A stretch of DNA of 64,000 nt from assembly GCF_012030425.1 (NCBI RefSeq), contig NZ_JAAUVN010000001.1:1860001-1924000 (forward strand). Reading direction: 5' to 3'. The notes under the pieces were generated by a model. That model had not been told where the DNA came from. It did no database searches and saw nothing but the letters and a program-made list of their open reading frames with translations. Each line of letters begins with the position of its first letter. The stretch's first letter is position 1. Position numbers and translations under genes: made by a program. Below, piece after piece: positions 37,129 through 46,549 of this stretch. This DNA comes from Sphingobacterium sp. B16(2022) (GTDB lineage: Bacteria > Bacteroidota > Bacteroidia > Sphingobacteriales > Sphingobacteriaceae).

Positions 37129-37228
37129 CTTTTCAATTAAAAACTACCATCTATTTTTCCTATAAATCCGTCACCATCAAGATCGTTTAGAAATTCAATT
37201 TTATTTTCACCATTATCGATGGATTACC

Positions 37229-37672
37229 TCAAATAATTAAACCTTTGTTTTCGTCTTCAAAATAAAAGTTAAAAAAAGTTTGTACCTCACATATATGCTT
37301 GATATGTATGTCAATGGTTTTAAGTAGATTTTCTTCCGACTTATCATATTTATTCAATATTCCCTTTTCTCCTAAAAGCATATCGATCTCAGGTGTAAAT
37401 ATTTCACTTTTAATATCTTTTAAAAGATTAATAGATTTCCCAAAAGTAATACCCTGCATAAAATGATTATTATATGCGCCGTGAATTGATGCATACTGAT
37501 CAAGTGATAATAGTACTTTTTCAGTTAGACTTTTTGCTAATATATACCGAGAAGTCAAATATTTAATATCTTGAATAGAGTTCTTTTGAAATGTCCGTTT
37601 ATATGTCGCAATTGCAACTATTACACCTATAATAGCGCAAGCTAAAGTGATAATCTCGGTTATATGGTTCAT
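37229..37672 (-). CDS. Small single-pass membrane protein, 147 aa
   Basis: 147 residues with an N-terminal membrane helix (ITLACAIIGVIVAIATYKR, ~5-25) followed by a helical cytoplasmic domain. It lies 100 bp before the PIN-like gene on the same strand. That gap also encodes a short out-of-place peptide with an EF-hand-like DLDGDGFIGK on the minus strand (about 37137-37220), possibly the remains of another gene or a frameshifted tail. No family recognised. Confidence 0.6.
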   Translation of the reverse strand: MNHITEIITLACAIIGVIVAIATYKRTFQKNSIQDIKYLTSRYILAKSLTEKVLLSLDQYASIHGAYNNHFMQGITFGKSINLLKDIKSEIFTPEIDMLLGEKGILNKYDKSEENLLKTIDIHIKHICEVQTFFNFYFEDENKGLII

Positions 37673-37774
37673 ATTATAAATTTACAAAACTTCATGAATA
37701 AGCATAATGGCAAAATGAAAACAATTGCAAATATCATTTTTACATGTGTTTGTTACCCCTTAAATACAATACTT

Positions 37775-40700
37775 TTACTCGTCCATTAATTCATCTTTAA
37801 AATTAGCTACATCATAAAGTGCTTCTATCTTATGTTTGATGGCTTTAGGTAATGTATCTTCACTGATTTGCTCATCAATATGAACCGTACTTGAATAAGA
37901 CGCATGTGTTGTAATATCGTTGAATGTCTCCGTGAACCGATTGATGTTATGTAGTAATTTATATACTTGATTTACCTCAATAGATTGACTTAAATGGGGA
38001 TAAAATACTTGGATCTTATCGTTAAAATCTAACCTTTGTCGTTCGTTAAGCTTTCGGTAACTCAATGAATTGATACGATCTACTCTTCCGGTACGCTGTT
38101 CCATATCACTAGGGTTCCAAGCGACACCATAATGATAGACATGCTGGCAATAGGTATGCAAATCTTCTCCTTCTCGCAAAATATCAGTCGAGAGCAGCAC
38201 ATAGGGAAACCCTGGCATTCGAAATTGAGCAGCGACTAAACTACGGTCTCTTTTCACTAGGCCACTCACTCCTACGACTGGACTCATAGATCGAAACATG
38301 CTAGTGATATCTTTTTTACTTTTATTTCTAAAATTAGTATTCATCTGGAGATGATAATCTGTCAAAACACATTTAATCTCACTGAGTAAAAAATGAAAGG
38401 GTGCATCTTCGGCAAGAATTAATTCTAGTAATGACTTTGAAAAATCTTCGGGCTGTGTCTCTGCCACAAATGATGGTAAAAGTCCAGAACCGTTACGGAA
38501 AATATTTCTTAGAATTGTATTGAGAATTTGGACCTGAGACAACAGATCTTTTGGCGTTTGGGAAACTTGACAAATGGCCTTAAGCCAGTTGTTCATTTCA
38601 GCTCTACAGTACTGCAATAATAACTGAGTCAAAAAGCTATTGTCTGCCGAAATCTGATGTTCATCTAATCCCTCTGTATTAATTACAGAAGAAATAGTAC
38701 TTTCCTTACCAAAAGATAGTATTGCAGCCTGTCCCAAGCATTCGATAAGGGTGTTCTGTCTCAAAGCATACAACTGATGTTTTCGGACTCGATCTGAAGC
38801 GACCGGAAGCCCCTTTAACTTTTCTTCTAGATGGATCTCATCAAAACTAAATAATGAAAATTGGTTATTTAAATAGCTTATATCGAGCTCAAACCAATTT
38901 TCGCGATACATCTTTGTACGGAACGGATGTCCGTTTTCCCCTTTCCTAAAATAGGTTCCAAAAAAATAACTGTTACCATCTACAGCGCTGTCATCTGCTT
39001 CTGAAGATTCGTCGTCTAAAATTTCCTCGGCTTCGTCTACATGCGTAGCAAAGTGCTTGGCCTTAAATGTATCGATTAAAGCTTCTTCTGTTTTAAATGG
39101 TATATTAATTGAATTCTTTACCAGTAGAGGTTTTATTAATTGCTTTATTGCTTCATTTTCATTGTAAATCGTTCTCAACATTTGTTTCACAATAAGCTCG
39201 TCCATTATTTGGCACTCCTTCATCAACCTTTGCCATGTCCTCCTTTGGAGTAGCTTCTGAAAGAAATCAGGCAATTTATTTTTAATATCTCGATCTCTCC
39301 AGTCATTGATCAAAGCTTCAATGTTTTCATTCTGGAAATCTTTATATTTTCCTGAAAATTTCAACTGCTTTTCAACCACGATATGTTTTTCATATTGTCG
39401 AAGCAGCCGATTTTCCATCTCATGTACCGTCATAACACGACGTACAAAAGTTAAAGATTTCTCTTGACGGTGTAACTGCTTTAGTAGCTCCGCTTCAAAT
39501 TTGCTCTGCTTTGGATGTGGCGGGAGCTCCTTCTTAAATTTATTGGTATAGGAACGGATAATGTTCTTTATCACATTGAGATCTTCGCTCTCCTTTTTAT
39601 TCCGATGGGCAACCTCTTCATATTCTTTGGTAGCATCTGTCTCGACCGAAGCGCTTCTTTTTTTTATCTTTTTCTCTACATCTACCGAATAACTTTCAAA
39701 CCCGGCCAACATACCCATTTCAAATTCAATTCCATTTTTGACCTGAAGATGCTTAAGGGACTTATACTGTAATAATTGCCAGAAAACGCCCTCAAATTCA
39801 TCCTTGATCTCTAGTCTCTCCGGATCTATCGATTTATTGACATTACCAAACCGATGTTCTTCACGGCTCTGATTACGTGAATAGGATGTATCACCAAAGC
39901 GATATTCCATATTTCCCCTAATCAAAAACTGATTTAAACATTTTTTAATATCTTCAGCGGATAAACATTCGGACAGGACATGTTTATTGGTAAAGCAGTG
40001 AAACTGATTCTTGATTTCAATAAGGCTGCTATCTTTGGGTGTTGCTGAAAGGCAGATAACCTTTTTGGCCAATGGAAATTTAACTTGCGCTTCTAATCCT
40101 TCAAAATCATTAAAAATTGCGGAATCTCGAATAGCTCCTAAATATCTTGCGGTAACTTCGTTTCGGATGGCATTAAATTGATCTTCATGCCCAGGTCCAT
40201 GTTTGTAATTATGAGCTTCGTCAACAACAAGGCATTCAATAGCTGGACTACAGACATTGAGTAGATAAGCTAAAAGATGTCTGAGCTGCGATATTTTATC
40301 TTTGCGGAAATAACCCAAATGATAGGCCTGTTCTACAATACTCCTACAGTATGCGTTATCTAAAAAATGTTGTTGGATAAGTTTTTCTTTAAGTTGCTTT
40401 CTTTTGTTTTCATCCCCTTCAAAATAGACAATATGACTGAAGGAGCTTATTCTAAAAATATTAAAATCTTCAGCGCTATCTATGGCACCTAAGCGATCGT
40501 AAATTCTCGGGTTACATTCTTCAAATGTTTCTTCTTCTTGTCTGGACAAAAGGTAATTCTGCTGCATAAAAAGCTTCAATTCCTTCTGCCACTTATGTTG
40601 CAAATTGACTTTTGGAACGATGATCAATGCGCGATGCGAAAATTCTTTGGAAATTGAACGAAAAAGGGCCAAAATGCCCATTGCGATGTAGGTCTTCCCT

Positions 40701-40867
40701 AATCCAACTTCATCAGCAATATAAACGACTGTATTATTCTTGCTACTTACTAAATAATTGAAGGACTTCCTGATCACCTCTATTTGACGGTCGCTAATAA
40801 CTGTGGATATAGATCCTGTTGGATTAAGATCAATGATCTCTCGTACTTGTGCTAAGGTCTTAATCAT
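37775..40867 (-). CDS. SNF2-type (SF2) helicase
   Basis: 1030 residues. First RecA domain: ADEVGLGKTYIAMG (~52-65), a DEAHNYKHG box (~217) and LSATP (~275). A long Lys/Glu-rich insertion of about 500 residues follows. The second RecA domain near the C-terminus has LLSTDILREGEDLHTYCQ and the arginine-finger motif QRTGRVDRINS (~890-945). This split layout is common in phage-defence SNF2 proteins such as DISARM DrmD. Its start overlaps the PLD gene by 8 bp. Likely a DNA translocase working with that nuclease. Confidence 0.85.
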   Translation of the reverse strand: MIKTLAQVREIIDLNPTGSISTVISDRQIEVIRKSFNYLVSSKNNTVVYIADEVGLGKTYIAMGILALFRSISKEFSHRALIIVPKVNLQHKWQKELKLFMQQNYLLSRQEEETFEECNPRIYDRLGAIDSAEDFNIFRISSFSHIVYFEGDENKRKQLKEKLIQQHFLDNAYCRSIVEQAYHLGYFRKDKISQLRHLLAYLLNVCSPAIECLVVDEAHNYKHGPGHEDQFNAIRNEVTARYLGAIRDSAIFNDFEGLEAQVKFPLAKKVICLSATPKDSSLIEIKNQFHCFTNKHVLSECLSAEDIKKCLNQFLIRGNMEYRFGDTSYSRNQSREEHRFGNVNKSIDPERLEIKDEFEGVFWQLLQYKSLKHLQVKNGIEFEMGMLAGFESYSVDVEKKIKKRSASVETDATKEYEEVAHRNKKESEDLNVIKNIIRSYTNKFKKELPPHPKQSKFEAELLKQLHRQEKSLTFVRRVMTVHEMENRLLRQYEKHIVVEKQLKFSGKYKDFQNENIEALINDWRDRDIKNKLPDFFQKLLQRRTWQRLMKECQIMDELIVKQMLRTIYNENEAIKQLIKPLLVKNSINIPFKTEEALIDTFKAKHFATHVDEAEEILDDESSEADDSAVDGNSYFFGTYFRKGENGHPFRTKMYRENWFELDISYLNNQFSLFSFDEIHLEEKLKGLPVASDRVRKHQLYALRQNTLIECLGQAAILSFGKESTISSVINTEGLDEHQISADNSFLTQLLLQYCRAEMNNWLKAICQVSQTPKDLLSQVQILNTILRNIFRNGSGLLPSFVAETQPEDFSKSLLELILAEDAPFHFLLSEIKCVLTDYHLQMNTNFRNKSKKDITSMFRSMSPVVGVSGLVKRDRSLVAAQFRMPGFPYVLLSTDILREGEDLHTYCQHVYHYGVAWNPSDMEQRTGRVDRINSLSYRKLNERQRLDFNDKIQVFYPHLSQSIEVNQVYKLLHNINRFTETFNDITTHASYSSTVHIDEQISEDTLPKAIKHKIEALYDVANFKDELMDE

Positions 40868-42863
40868 AATTCTTTTTCAATTCTTTAATAACCCAATTTT
40901 GAACCTCTACATCTTCCATGCCCGGTATCTGGTTAGCAATCTGTTTTGACCTTTTCTTCAATCGTCCTACAATAGACAGGATATCATTTCTAAAGTCAGC
41001 GTGCTCGAAATCTGGCAGTAGCTTGCTTGCGTTTTCATAAAAATTAACAATTACGATCTGAAGTACCATCCAGTAAAGGCTTTTAGGTTTACCTGCCTGA
41101 CAGTCCTTCTCCAACATAACTAAACAATTGGGAATTGTATCTATATTTTCTGTAAAAAGATAATATTTTAGATCTCTAAACCACGTTTGTTTATCCTTTC
41201 GTTTGCCTGGATTAAAGAGATAATTTTCAAGCTTAATAAGAGCATTGAAATAGGATGCCATTTCATTTAAGATTGATTTCGGTTCGACTAACTCTTCTTG
41301 TATCACTCCAGATTCATTTGTTGCACGTTGTGCAAACATGCGGCTAAGCTGATTGCTTGCCAACTCATCACCCAAGTTTCTCCAATAATCTAATATATGT
41401 AGAACCGACAGCCTGAATTCAAGTGGTTTGCTTTCTACATGTAATTGCTCGGGATAATAGGTGTAAACTAGATCTTGCTCTTTGGTCCTTACTGCTATTT
41501 CAATAAGAGTATTGGCCGAAAGCTGTTTAATATCACTATCACTTAATGCTTTACAATGAATACCTTTTACTATAGGAATATCATTTAAGATATTTTGAAA
41601 CCGCACTCCTTTTTCTTTACTGTGCAGTTCGTATGACAATGTGCGCTTTTTCCAATCTAATTTAAAATGGATATCTGGGGCGTATCTGACAAAGGGATTA
41701 GCATCATTATTTTCTAAACTTTCTAATGGTAAAAATTGGAGATTTTCCAGTTCATGTTCGTTAACAGGTTTCAGTAAATACCGGTTTTCTGTGATTTTCT
41801 CCTTATACAAAACAGCTGTCTCAACGTTAGACTGATTGTCATCGGTAAAACACTTACCCCATGCTGGATTCGTGAAATTTACTGAACCTAAAATAGTATA
41901 TACGTTTTCTTTGCCATGAAATCTGTATATTTTTGCATGCAGATTGCGTACTTCTTTATTGAAATCGCTGTTGTTCCATTTACTCCAGACAGCCCCCCTT
42001 TCATGAAGCAAGTCAAATGTTTCTTTTTTTAGCGTTACTTCGTTAGTTTTTAAACGAGGGATAAGAATGCTGATTTCAGCATGGATGAAGCTATCCTGAA
42101 GAGTCTCTAGCAAATATGTATCTGCACTAAAGAAAGGCGATATAATTTCGATCTTTTGAATCTGTTCGTCTTCTGGGATCTCAGATTTTATAAAATCCTT
42201 AAAACTTTGTTTTTGACTGTGATGATACACAAAATCTGATTTGATATCGACATAATTGAGGAATGTATGTATACGTTCTTCTGCACCAGACAAACTGTTA
42301 TTAGGTAAATGATTCAAATGAGCAGTACTACGAATAACATCTTGAAGGACATTTCGGGTAGTACTTCGAGGTTTACTTTTATTTGCTTTAAACTCACGTA
42401 TGGAAAAGACTTCAAAATTATCACACCAGCCACTCGGAGTAATGTTACCAGAACCGGTTACGACAATGAGCTTTTGACTTTTCACACCGGCGTTTGCACC
42501 GCTCCCTTTATCATGGACCAATATAAAGATATGCTTAGGATGAAAATTGCAGATATAACCTTTTTTTTCGGGTACTTGAATGCAATTGATGGAGTACCCT
42601 AATGAAGGTGCTACACTTCTGTCTTTTGCATAAAAATCACAGTAAACAGTGACGGGTGGAATACGATCGTCTTTTTGATACTTGCGCCATAGAATTTTAT
42701 TATAAATAGCGATATCTGAAAAATCATTATCTGGTATGAATAATGGCATTACATAGTTTTCAAAGAAGATGGGGTCAAAATTAAAACTATACATGAGGAC
42801 AGCATATACTTTTTGACCATCAATCTTTTCCTTAATCTCTTCTTTTAAAATTAATTGATTCAT
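40860..42863 (-). CDS. Phospholipase D-like nuclease-type protein
   Basis: 667 residues. Two PLD-type repeats: one at ~105-150 (HPKHIFILVHDKG ... VVTGSGNITPSGW) and a second at ~305-335 (LHAKIYRFHGKE ... ILGSVNFTNPAWG), with HxK and the GSxN partner in both. The C-terminal 300 residues are helical. PLD proteins beside SNF2 helicases are usually nucleases (as in DISARM drmC). It is 2 bp downstream of the 379-aa gene and overlaps the helicase gene. Confidence 0.82.
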   Translation of the reverse strand: MNQLILKEEIKEKIDGQKVYAVLMYSFNFDPIFFENYVMPLFIPDNDFSDIAIYNKILWRKYQKDDRIPPVTVYCDFYAKDRSVAPSLGYSINCIQVPEKKGYICNFHPKHIFILVHDKGSGANAGVKSQKLIVVTGSGNITPSGWCDNFEVFSIREFKANKSKPRSTTRNVLQDVIRSTAHLNHLPNNSLSGAEERIHTFLNYVDIKSDFVYHHSQKQSFKDFIKSEIPEDEQIQKIEIISPFFSADTYLLETLQDSFIHAEISILIPRLKTNEVTLKKETFDLLHERGAVWSKWNNSDFNKEVRNLHAKIYRFHGKENVYTILGSVNFTNPAWGKCFTDDNQSNVETAVLYKEKITENRYLLKPVNEHELENLQFLPLESLENNDANPFVRYAPDIHFKLDWKKRTLSYELHSKEKGVRFQNILNDIPIVKGIHCKALSDSDIKQLSANTLIEIAVRTKEQDLVYTYYPEQLHVESKPLEFRLSVLHILDYWRNLGDELASNQLSRMFAQRATNESGVIQEELVEPKSILNEMASYFNALIKLENYLFNPGKRKDKQTWFRDLKYYLFTENIDTIPNCLVMLEKDCQAGKPKSLYWMVLQIVIVNFYENASKLLPDFEHADFRNDILSIVGRLKKRSKQIANQIPGMEDVEVQNWVIKELKKNYD

Positions 42864-42865
42864 GC

Positions 42866-44005
42866 TTAATATAGCTGTTTATGGATATGTAAATAGGAAT
42901 ATAGAAAATAACTATTATCATATTGTTCTTCTCCATTGAATTCTCTAAGCGGATAACCTCCTTCATGGTGGTTCACTTCCAAACGGTCATCATTCATTTT
43001 AATCCAAGGTGCCGACCTTCTCGATTGCGATACTTCCGCATTTCTTTTTGCCAGACCTTCTACTAATTCCACATTCGGCATTTTTAAAATGTGATATAAC
43101 TCCTGAATCTTGACATCAAGCCCTGTTGCATCTATATCTCTATTTAACCCAACGAAAGCACTATCGGAAACAAGATCAGTCTTTTTCCATTCAACCTTAG
43201 TCTGTAAATGTCGGAACACTCGGTTTAAAGGGCATAATATCTGTTCGGTACGCTTAATTTTATCAAGCATGGCTTTTAGAGAATCATGTGAACTATTTTG
43301 CTGCATTTCATTGATAAAACCAAACAGATGTTCTTTTGTAAGCTCTTTATTGCGTGCGAGTTCAGACTGAAGAGCATTATCACAGTTGTCCTTAAGAAGA
43401 GTATTTACAAATAAATCATGCTCCTCCTCCTGTGGCTTTTCAATAATATTAGAAATATTAAATAACTGTTCTTTAGTCAAATGTATATTTTTTCCTTCAG
43501 TATGGTTTAGCAGTCGTTCCATCGTATTTTTGAACTGAGGTACAGTTTTAATTTTATCCTCAATTAAAGCATACAAACCTTTGTATTCAAGAATACCACA
43601 ATCTTGAAAAGGTCTATTATACTTACCCCAAATACCATATGCCCTTTGGTTAGATAAAATCTGCATGTCATCGGCAATTATCAGCTCTTTATTCGATTCT
43701 TGATAAAGTTTTCGAATTTTATCGACTCCATTAAACCCTAAAGTAGAATCTTTAGCAAATCGTGCAAAAGCCATCAGTATTTCCAAGCGACTAAATAGGA
43801 GACGGTATCGAGATTCTTCTAAATTGTAGGTGTGTTTATAGTAACTGGCTATACACATGATTTGAAAATCGATAATACTAGACGAAACAGTCGACAAATT
43901 GGGAATGAGTTGTCGACCTACGCTCTGCCAGAGCACTTGGAAACCAAGTGGATCTCTAGAACCTTTAACGATATAATTTGGATCTTGTGCTGTTAAAAAA
44001 TACAT
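42866..44005 (-). CDS. Unrecognised 379-aa first gene of the SNF2-PLD module
   Basis: 379 residues, soluble, helical, starting MYFLTAQDPNYIVKGSRDPL. It has a long acidic/helical middle and a C-terminal part ending GGYPLREFNGEEQYDNSYFLY. Proteins of this general size and start accompany SNF2-PLD pairs in other islands in my recollection, but I cannot name the family. It leads the operon, with repeat copy B ending about 50 bp upstream of its start. Confidence 0.7.
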   Translation of the reverse strand: MYFLTAQDPNYIVKGSRDPLGFQVLWQSVGRQLIPNLSTVSSSIIDFQIMCIASYYKHTYNLEESRYRLLFSRLEILMAFARFAKDSTLGFNGVDKIRKLYQESNKELIIADDMQILSNQRAYGIWGKYNRPFQDCGILEYKGLYALIEDKIKTVPQFKNTMERLLNHTEGKNIHLTKEQLFNISNIIEKPQEEEHDLFVNTLLKDNCDNALQSELARNKELTKEHLFGFINEMQQNSSHDSLKAMLDKIKRTEQILCPLNRVFRHLQTKVEWKKTDLVSDSAFVGLNRDIDATGLDVKIQELYHILKMPNVELVEGLAKRNAEVSQSRRSAPWIKMNDDRLEVNHHEGGYPLREFNGEEQYDNSYFLYSYLHIHKQLY

Positions 44006-44052
44006 TTACAGAAATAACTTTTGTTTTTAAATTGATCGAATTTGTATCTGAA

Positions 44053-44219
44053 ATATGGCAGTATGAAATCATTTACAATATAAACTGAAAATCAAGGATT
44101 AAAAAATAAAAAGCAAAATAGATGTTGTATTCTGCAATTGCGCGCAATAATAAGTAATCCTATTTTACTTATTATAAGGGAAACCGTAAAGGGGGAAAAG
44201 AGGAATACATTCGGCTTTT
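44053..44219 (+). repeat. Large direct repeat, copy B
   Basis: Begins ATATGGCAGTATGAAATCAT and contains the shared blocks AAAGCAAAATAG, the palindrome TTGCGCGCAA, a small AAGTAA..TTACTT hairpin, GGGAAACCGTAAAGG and the end block GAGGAATACATTCGGCTTT. Same orientation as copies A and C. It lies just upstream of the SNF2-PLD module. Confidence 0.88.
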
Positions 44220-44234
44220 GTTTTACTGCGCGTC

Positions 44235-44255
44235 GGGGCTGCTTCGCCCCTTTTT
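44235..44255 (+). terminator. Terminator-like hairpin after repeat B
   Basis: GGGGC / GCCCC stem with a 6-nt loop, directly followed by TTTTT on the plus strand. No plus-strand gene ends here, so it may be part of the repeat-associated element. Confidence 0.5.
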
Positions 44256-44260
44256 CGGAA

Positions 44261-44365
44261 CGCCTATACTGTTTACCTACCCTGCCTATACCTTGCCTAT
44301 ACTGTTTTTGTAGAGGCAAAGTAGACAAACAGTTTACAAACAGTAGAGGCACAATAGACATTTCC
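44261..44365. repeat. Degenerate short-word repeat tract
   Basis: Recurring imperfect words CCTATACTG, CCTACCCTG, CCTATACCT and CCTATACTG, then AGAGGCAAAGTAGACAAACAG and ACAAACAGTAGAGGCAC, partly inverted relative to each other. The style matches the repeat-rich region upstream of susC. Confidence 0.5.
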
Positions 44366-44669
44366 CGAAGCCTTCCCCAACAGCGTGCGAATAAGTCCCG
44401 AAGCTGACTACGATAATATTCAGCTATATTCCGGAGAATTGGTGAAATTCTTTTAACATTTACACAACTCTTATACTGAATGAAGATCAGACCAGCTTGG
44501 ATTTGACAATAAATGCTTGCTAAACTGAAAGAGCGTTTAAATAACTCTCCCACTATAGCATTGAGAAAACATCGATCAATGTTATAAAACGAAGTTTGTT
44601 TACTATGAAAAAAAGTCAGAGCAAACAGTCCCAAAATAGTTACACACTCTATTTATCCTTTGACACTGA

Positions 44670-45509
44670 TCACATTATAGTTTCTAAATTTCTTTTCAGC
44701 TTAAGATATTCTTTAATAAAGTCTCCAAAAGTGCTTTTTAGTCTATCCGATTCGACAGATAATAACATGATTTTATGTAAGCTAGAATTACACTCGTCAA
44801 TAAAAGGTTCAATAATATCAGAATCAATATGTGGATTGTGCAAATCTTTACTTTTTAAAGCAGCCTTGAATATTTCTCGTTGGAAAGTAACTGCTTCTGG
44901 CCCATTACCCAATTTATTGTATTGACTTCTTATAAGCTTTTTAATATCTATATAGATGGCGGCCTTCTTGCCTAAAAAACTATTTATAAGCTGACGATTT
45001 TCCTGTAATACTTTTGAAAACTCTTTATTGTACCGTTCTAATCCAATATTGATATGATCAATCAGATCTTTAAGTCTAATAAGAGATTTGTAGGATAAAT
45101 TAAAATACTCCACCTGATTTTGCCCTGTCTCAAGATAAGCCTTAAAATGACTCTCATAGTTCAAGCTTAATAGTAAGCTCAAAGATTGAGGTCGACAACT
45201 GCTTATAGATGGCATAAAATCACACCCCTCTTCAATCACTCGATCATACTCTACCCCTATAGATTCATAGATTTTATCCAATTCAAAGATTAGTGATTCA
45301 ACATTACTTCTATACAAGATTCGAATTGATGCAGACTGAATTTCCGACTTTTCATCATCTGCTTCCCTTTGTTTCTTCAATTGATGCTTTAGAACGAAGA
45401 ATGCTCCAAGTACACCCAATGCAGAACCAATAATTGGGACAAAAAAATCTTTAAGCAAATCATAGCAAGAATGCCCAGAAAGTAATATCCAATTAAAAAA
45501 TATACACAT
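44670..45509 (-). CDS. Membrane-anchored helical protein, 279 aa
   Basis: 279 residues. One N-terminal membrane segment (FFVPIIGSALGVLGAFFVLKHQL, about 20-43) is followed by a long, almost wholly helical, charged cytoplasmic part. No enzyme motif. It is the last of four same-strand genes after the SF1 helicase, but the gaps (90-120 bp) are larger than in the other modules, so it may be separately transcribed. No family recognised. Confidence 0.6.
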   Translation of the reverse strand: MCIFFNWILLSGHSCYDLLKDFFVPIIGSALGVLGAFFVLKHQLKKQREADDEKSEIQSASIRILYRSNVESLIFELDKIYESIGVEYDRVIEEGCDFMPSISSCRPQSLSLLLSLNYESHFKAYLETGQNQVEYFNLSYKSLIRLKDLIDHINIGLERYNKEFSKVLQENRQLINSFLGKKAAIYIDIKKLIRSQYNKLGNGPEAVTFQREIFKAALKSKDLHNPHIDSDIIEPFIDECNSSLHKIMLLSVESDRLKSTFGDFIKEYLKLKRNLETIM

Positions 45510-45598
45510 CCGTACTCTATAAAGTTAATACCAAATAGTCTGGTTATTTAAGTTAAAAAATTAATATTTGTGGCTTAAAACTCAATGTTTGTATCAAA

Positions 45599-46429
45599 CT
45601 ACTTCTTATTAGCCATCCTAATTACTGCATGTATGGTCGCGAGGTAATAATAAAAAATCCAGCTGTACCAAATTGCTTTATCGTATTCCACTTGCTGATT
45701 TTTATTATGATGCCTTATTCCAAAATTATTAGCAATATTAAAAAGGTCATCTTCATCTTTTTTATTTAGATGTTTTCTGATTTGTGGACGAATAAACTCT
45801 AAAACATCGGCAAGTTCTCTAATGGCTTCTTTTCTTTGATCAAGAGAAGATTTCTGCAGTCTAAATTTTAAAATTGCTGAACTTATTCTATTAGATATAT
45901 TATCTTGGTCATTTGAAGGAATTAAAGCATCATGTAAAAAAGAAAGTCCTTCGTCAGTTAAATGAAGTATCTCTCCTTCATCAGAGATTTCATATCCATC
46001 TCTGTAATCTCGAAGTAGAGGGTTTACTAATTCCCTAAAGTATTTTTGTCCAGCAGCAACATCAAACTTCTGAAAATGATACCCACAGTCATTCCAACTA
46101 TGATAATCCCCATCTATACCTTGAGCACAATGATCGTAAAGAAATTCGATGATATCAAAAAAATCTTCTTCAGAATAATTTTGCATCATTTGAATGATTG
46201 GATAAAGATCGTCCTTTCTGAGATACAAAAGTATTACACCCCCAATATCATGTCCCAACTCGCCAGGAACATAACCATCTGTGCAATCAACACCAAAATA
46301 TTTTTGAAAATATCCATCCAAATCAAGTTTACGATAAACAACCAAAAATAATTTTTTCAACACATCAAGACTGAGCGCATTTTTTTCAAGATTACCTGCT
46401 CTAGCTGAATAGTATTTTCTTCTCATCAT
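45599..46429 (-). CDS. Hypothetical protein with HEPN-like C-terminus
   Basis: 276 residues. The N-terminal 200 residues are helical with a conserved-looking middle (HDIGGVILLYLRKDDLYPII). The C-terminal ~80 residues (LADVLEFIRPQIRKHLNKKD, then NNFGIRHHNKNQQVEYD) resemble the helical end of AbiJ-like HEPN proteins, with a possible R-H pair in FGIRHHNKNQ. A HEPN ribonuclease is plausible but not secure, because the usual R-x4-6-H spacing is not clear. Confidence 0.6.
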   Translation of the reverse strand: MMRRKYYSARAGNLEKNALSLDVLKKLFLVVYRKLDLDGYFQKYFGVDCTDGYVPGELGHDIGGVILLYLRKDDLYPIIQMMQNYSEEDFFDIIEFLYDHCAQGIDGDYHSWNDCGYHFQKFDVAAGQKYFRELVNPLLRDYRDGYEISDEGEILHLTDEGLSFLHDALIPSNDQDNISNRISSAILKFRLQKSSLDQRKEAIRELADVLEFIRPQIRKHLNKKDEDDLFNIANNFGIRHHNKNQQVEYDKAIWYSWIFYYYLATIHAVIRMANKK

Positions 46430-46549
46430 ATAACATAGGTTAAAGTTGACGTAACAATGATTCTAAAGATACAATTTCAATTTAGGGTAATGAAGTAAGG
46501 TTCCGATTATTATTTACTTTATTTTTAATCGATTCTATTTGCAAACTAT

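Larger units (their letters stand above)
44006..44669. other. 664-bp intergenic region with repeat B, a terminator and a short-repeat tract
   Basis: Holds repeat copy B (44053-44219), a terminator-like hairpin (44235-44255) and a tract of degenerate ~9-nt words (44261-44365). Open frames across it have no domain content and cross the repeat, so they are not listed as genes. Confidence 0.6.

Noticed and set aside
37137..37220. EF-hand peptide (DLDGDGFIGK) as a small gene
   Set aside because: Only about 27 codons between stops with no start codon. Probably debris or a frameshifted tail.
44092..44634. 180-aa minus-strand ORF
   Set aside because: It runs through repeat B, the terminator hairpin and the short-word tract, and the translation has no domain character.
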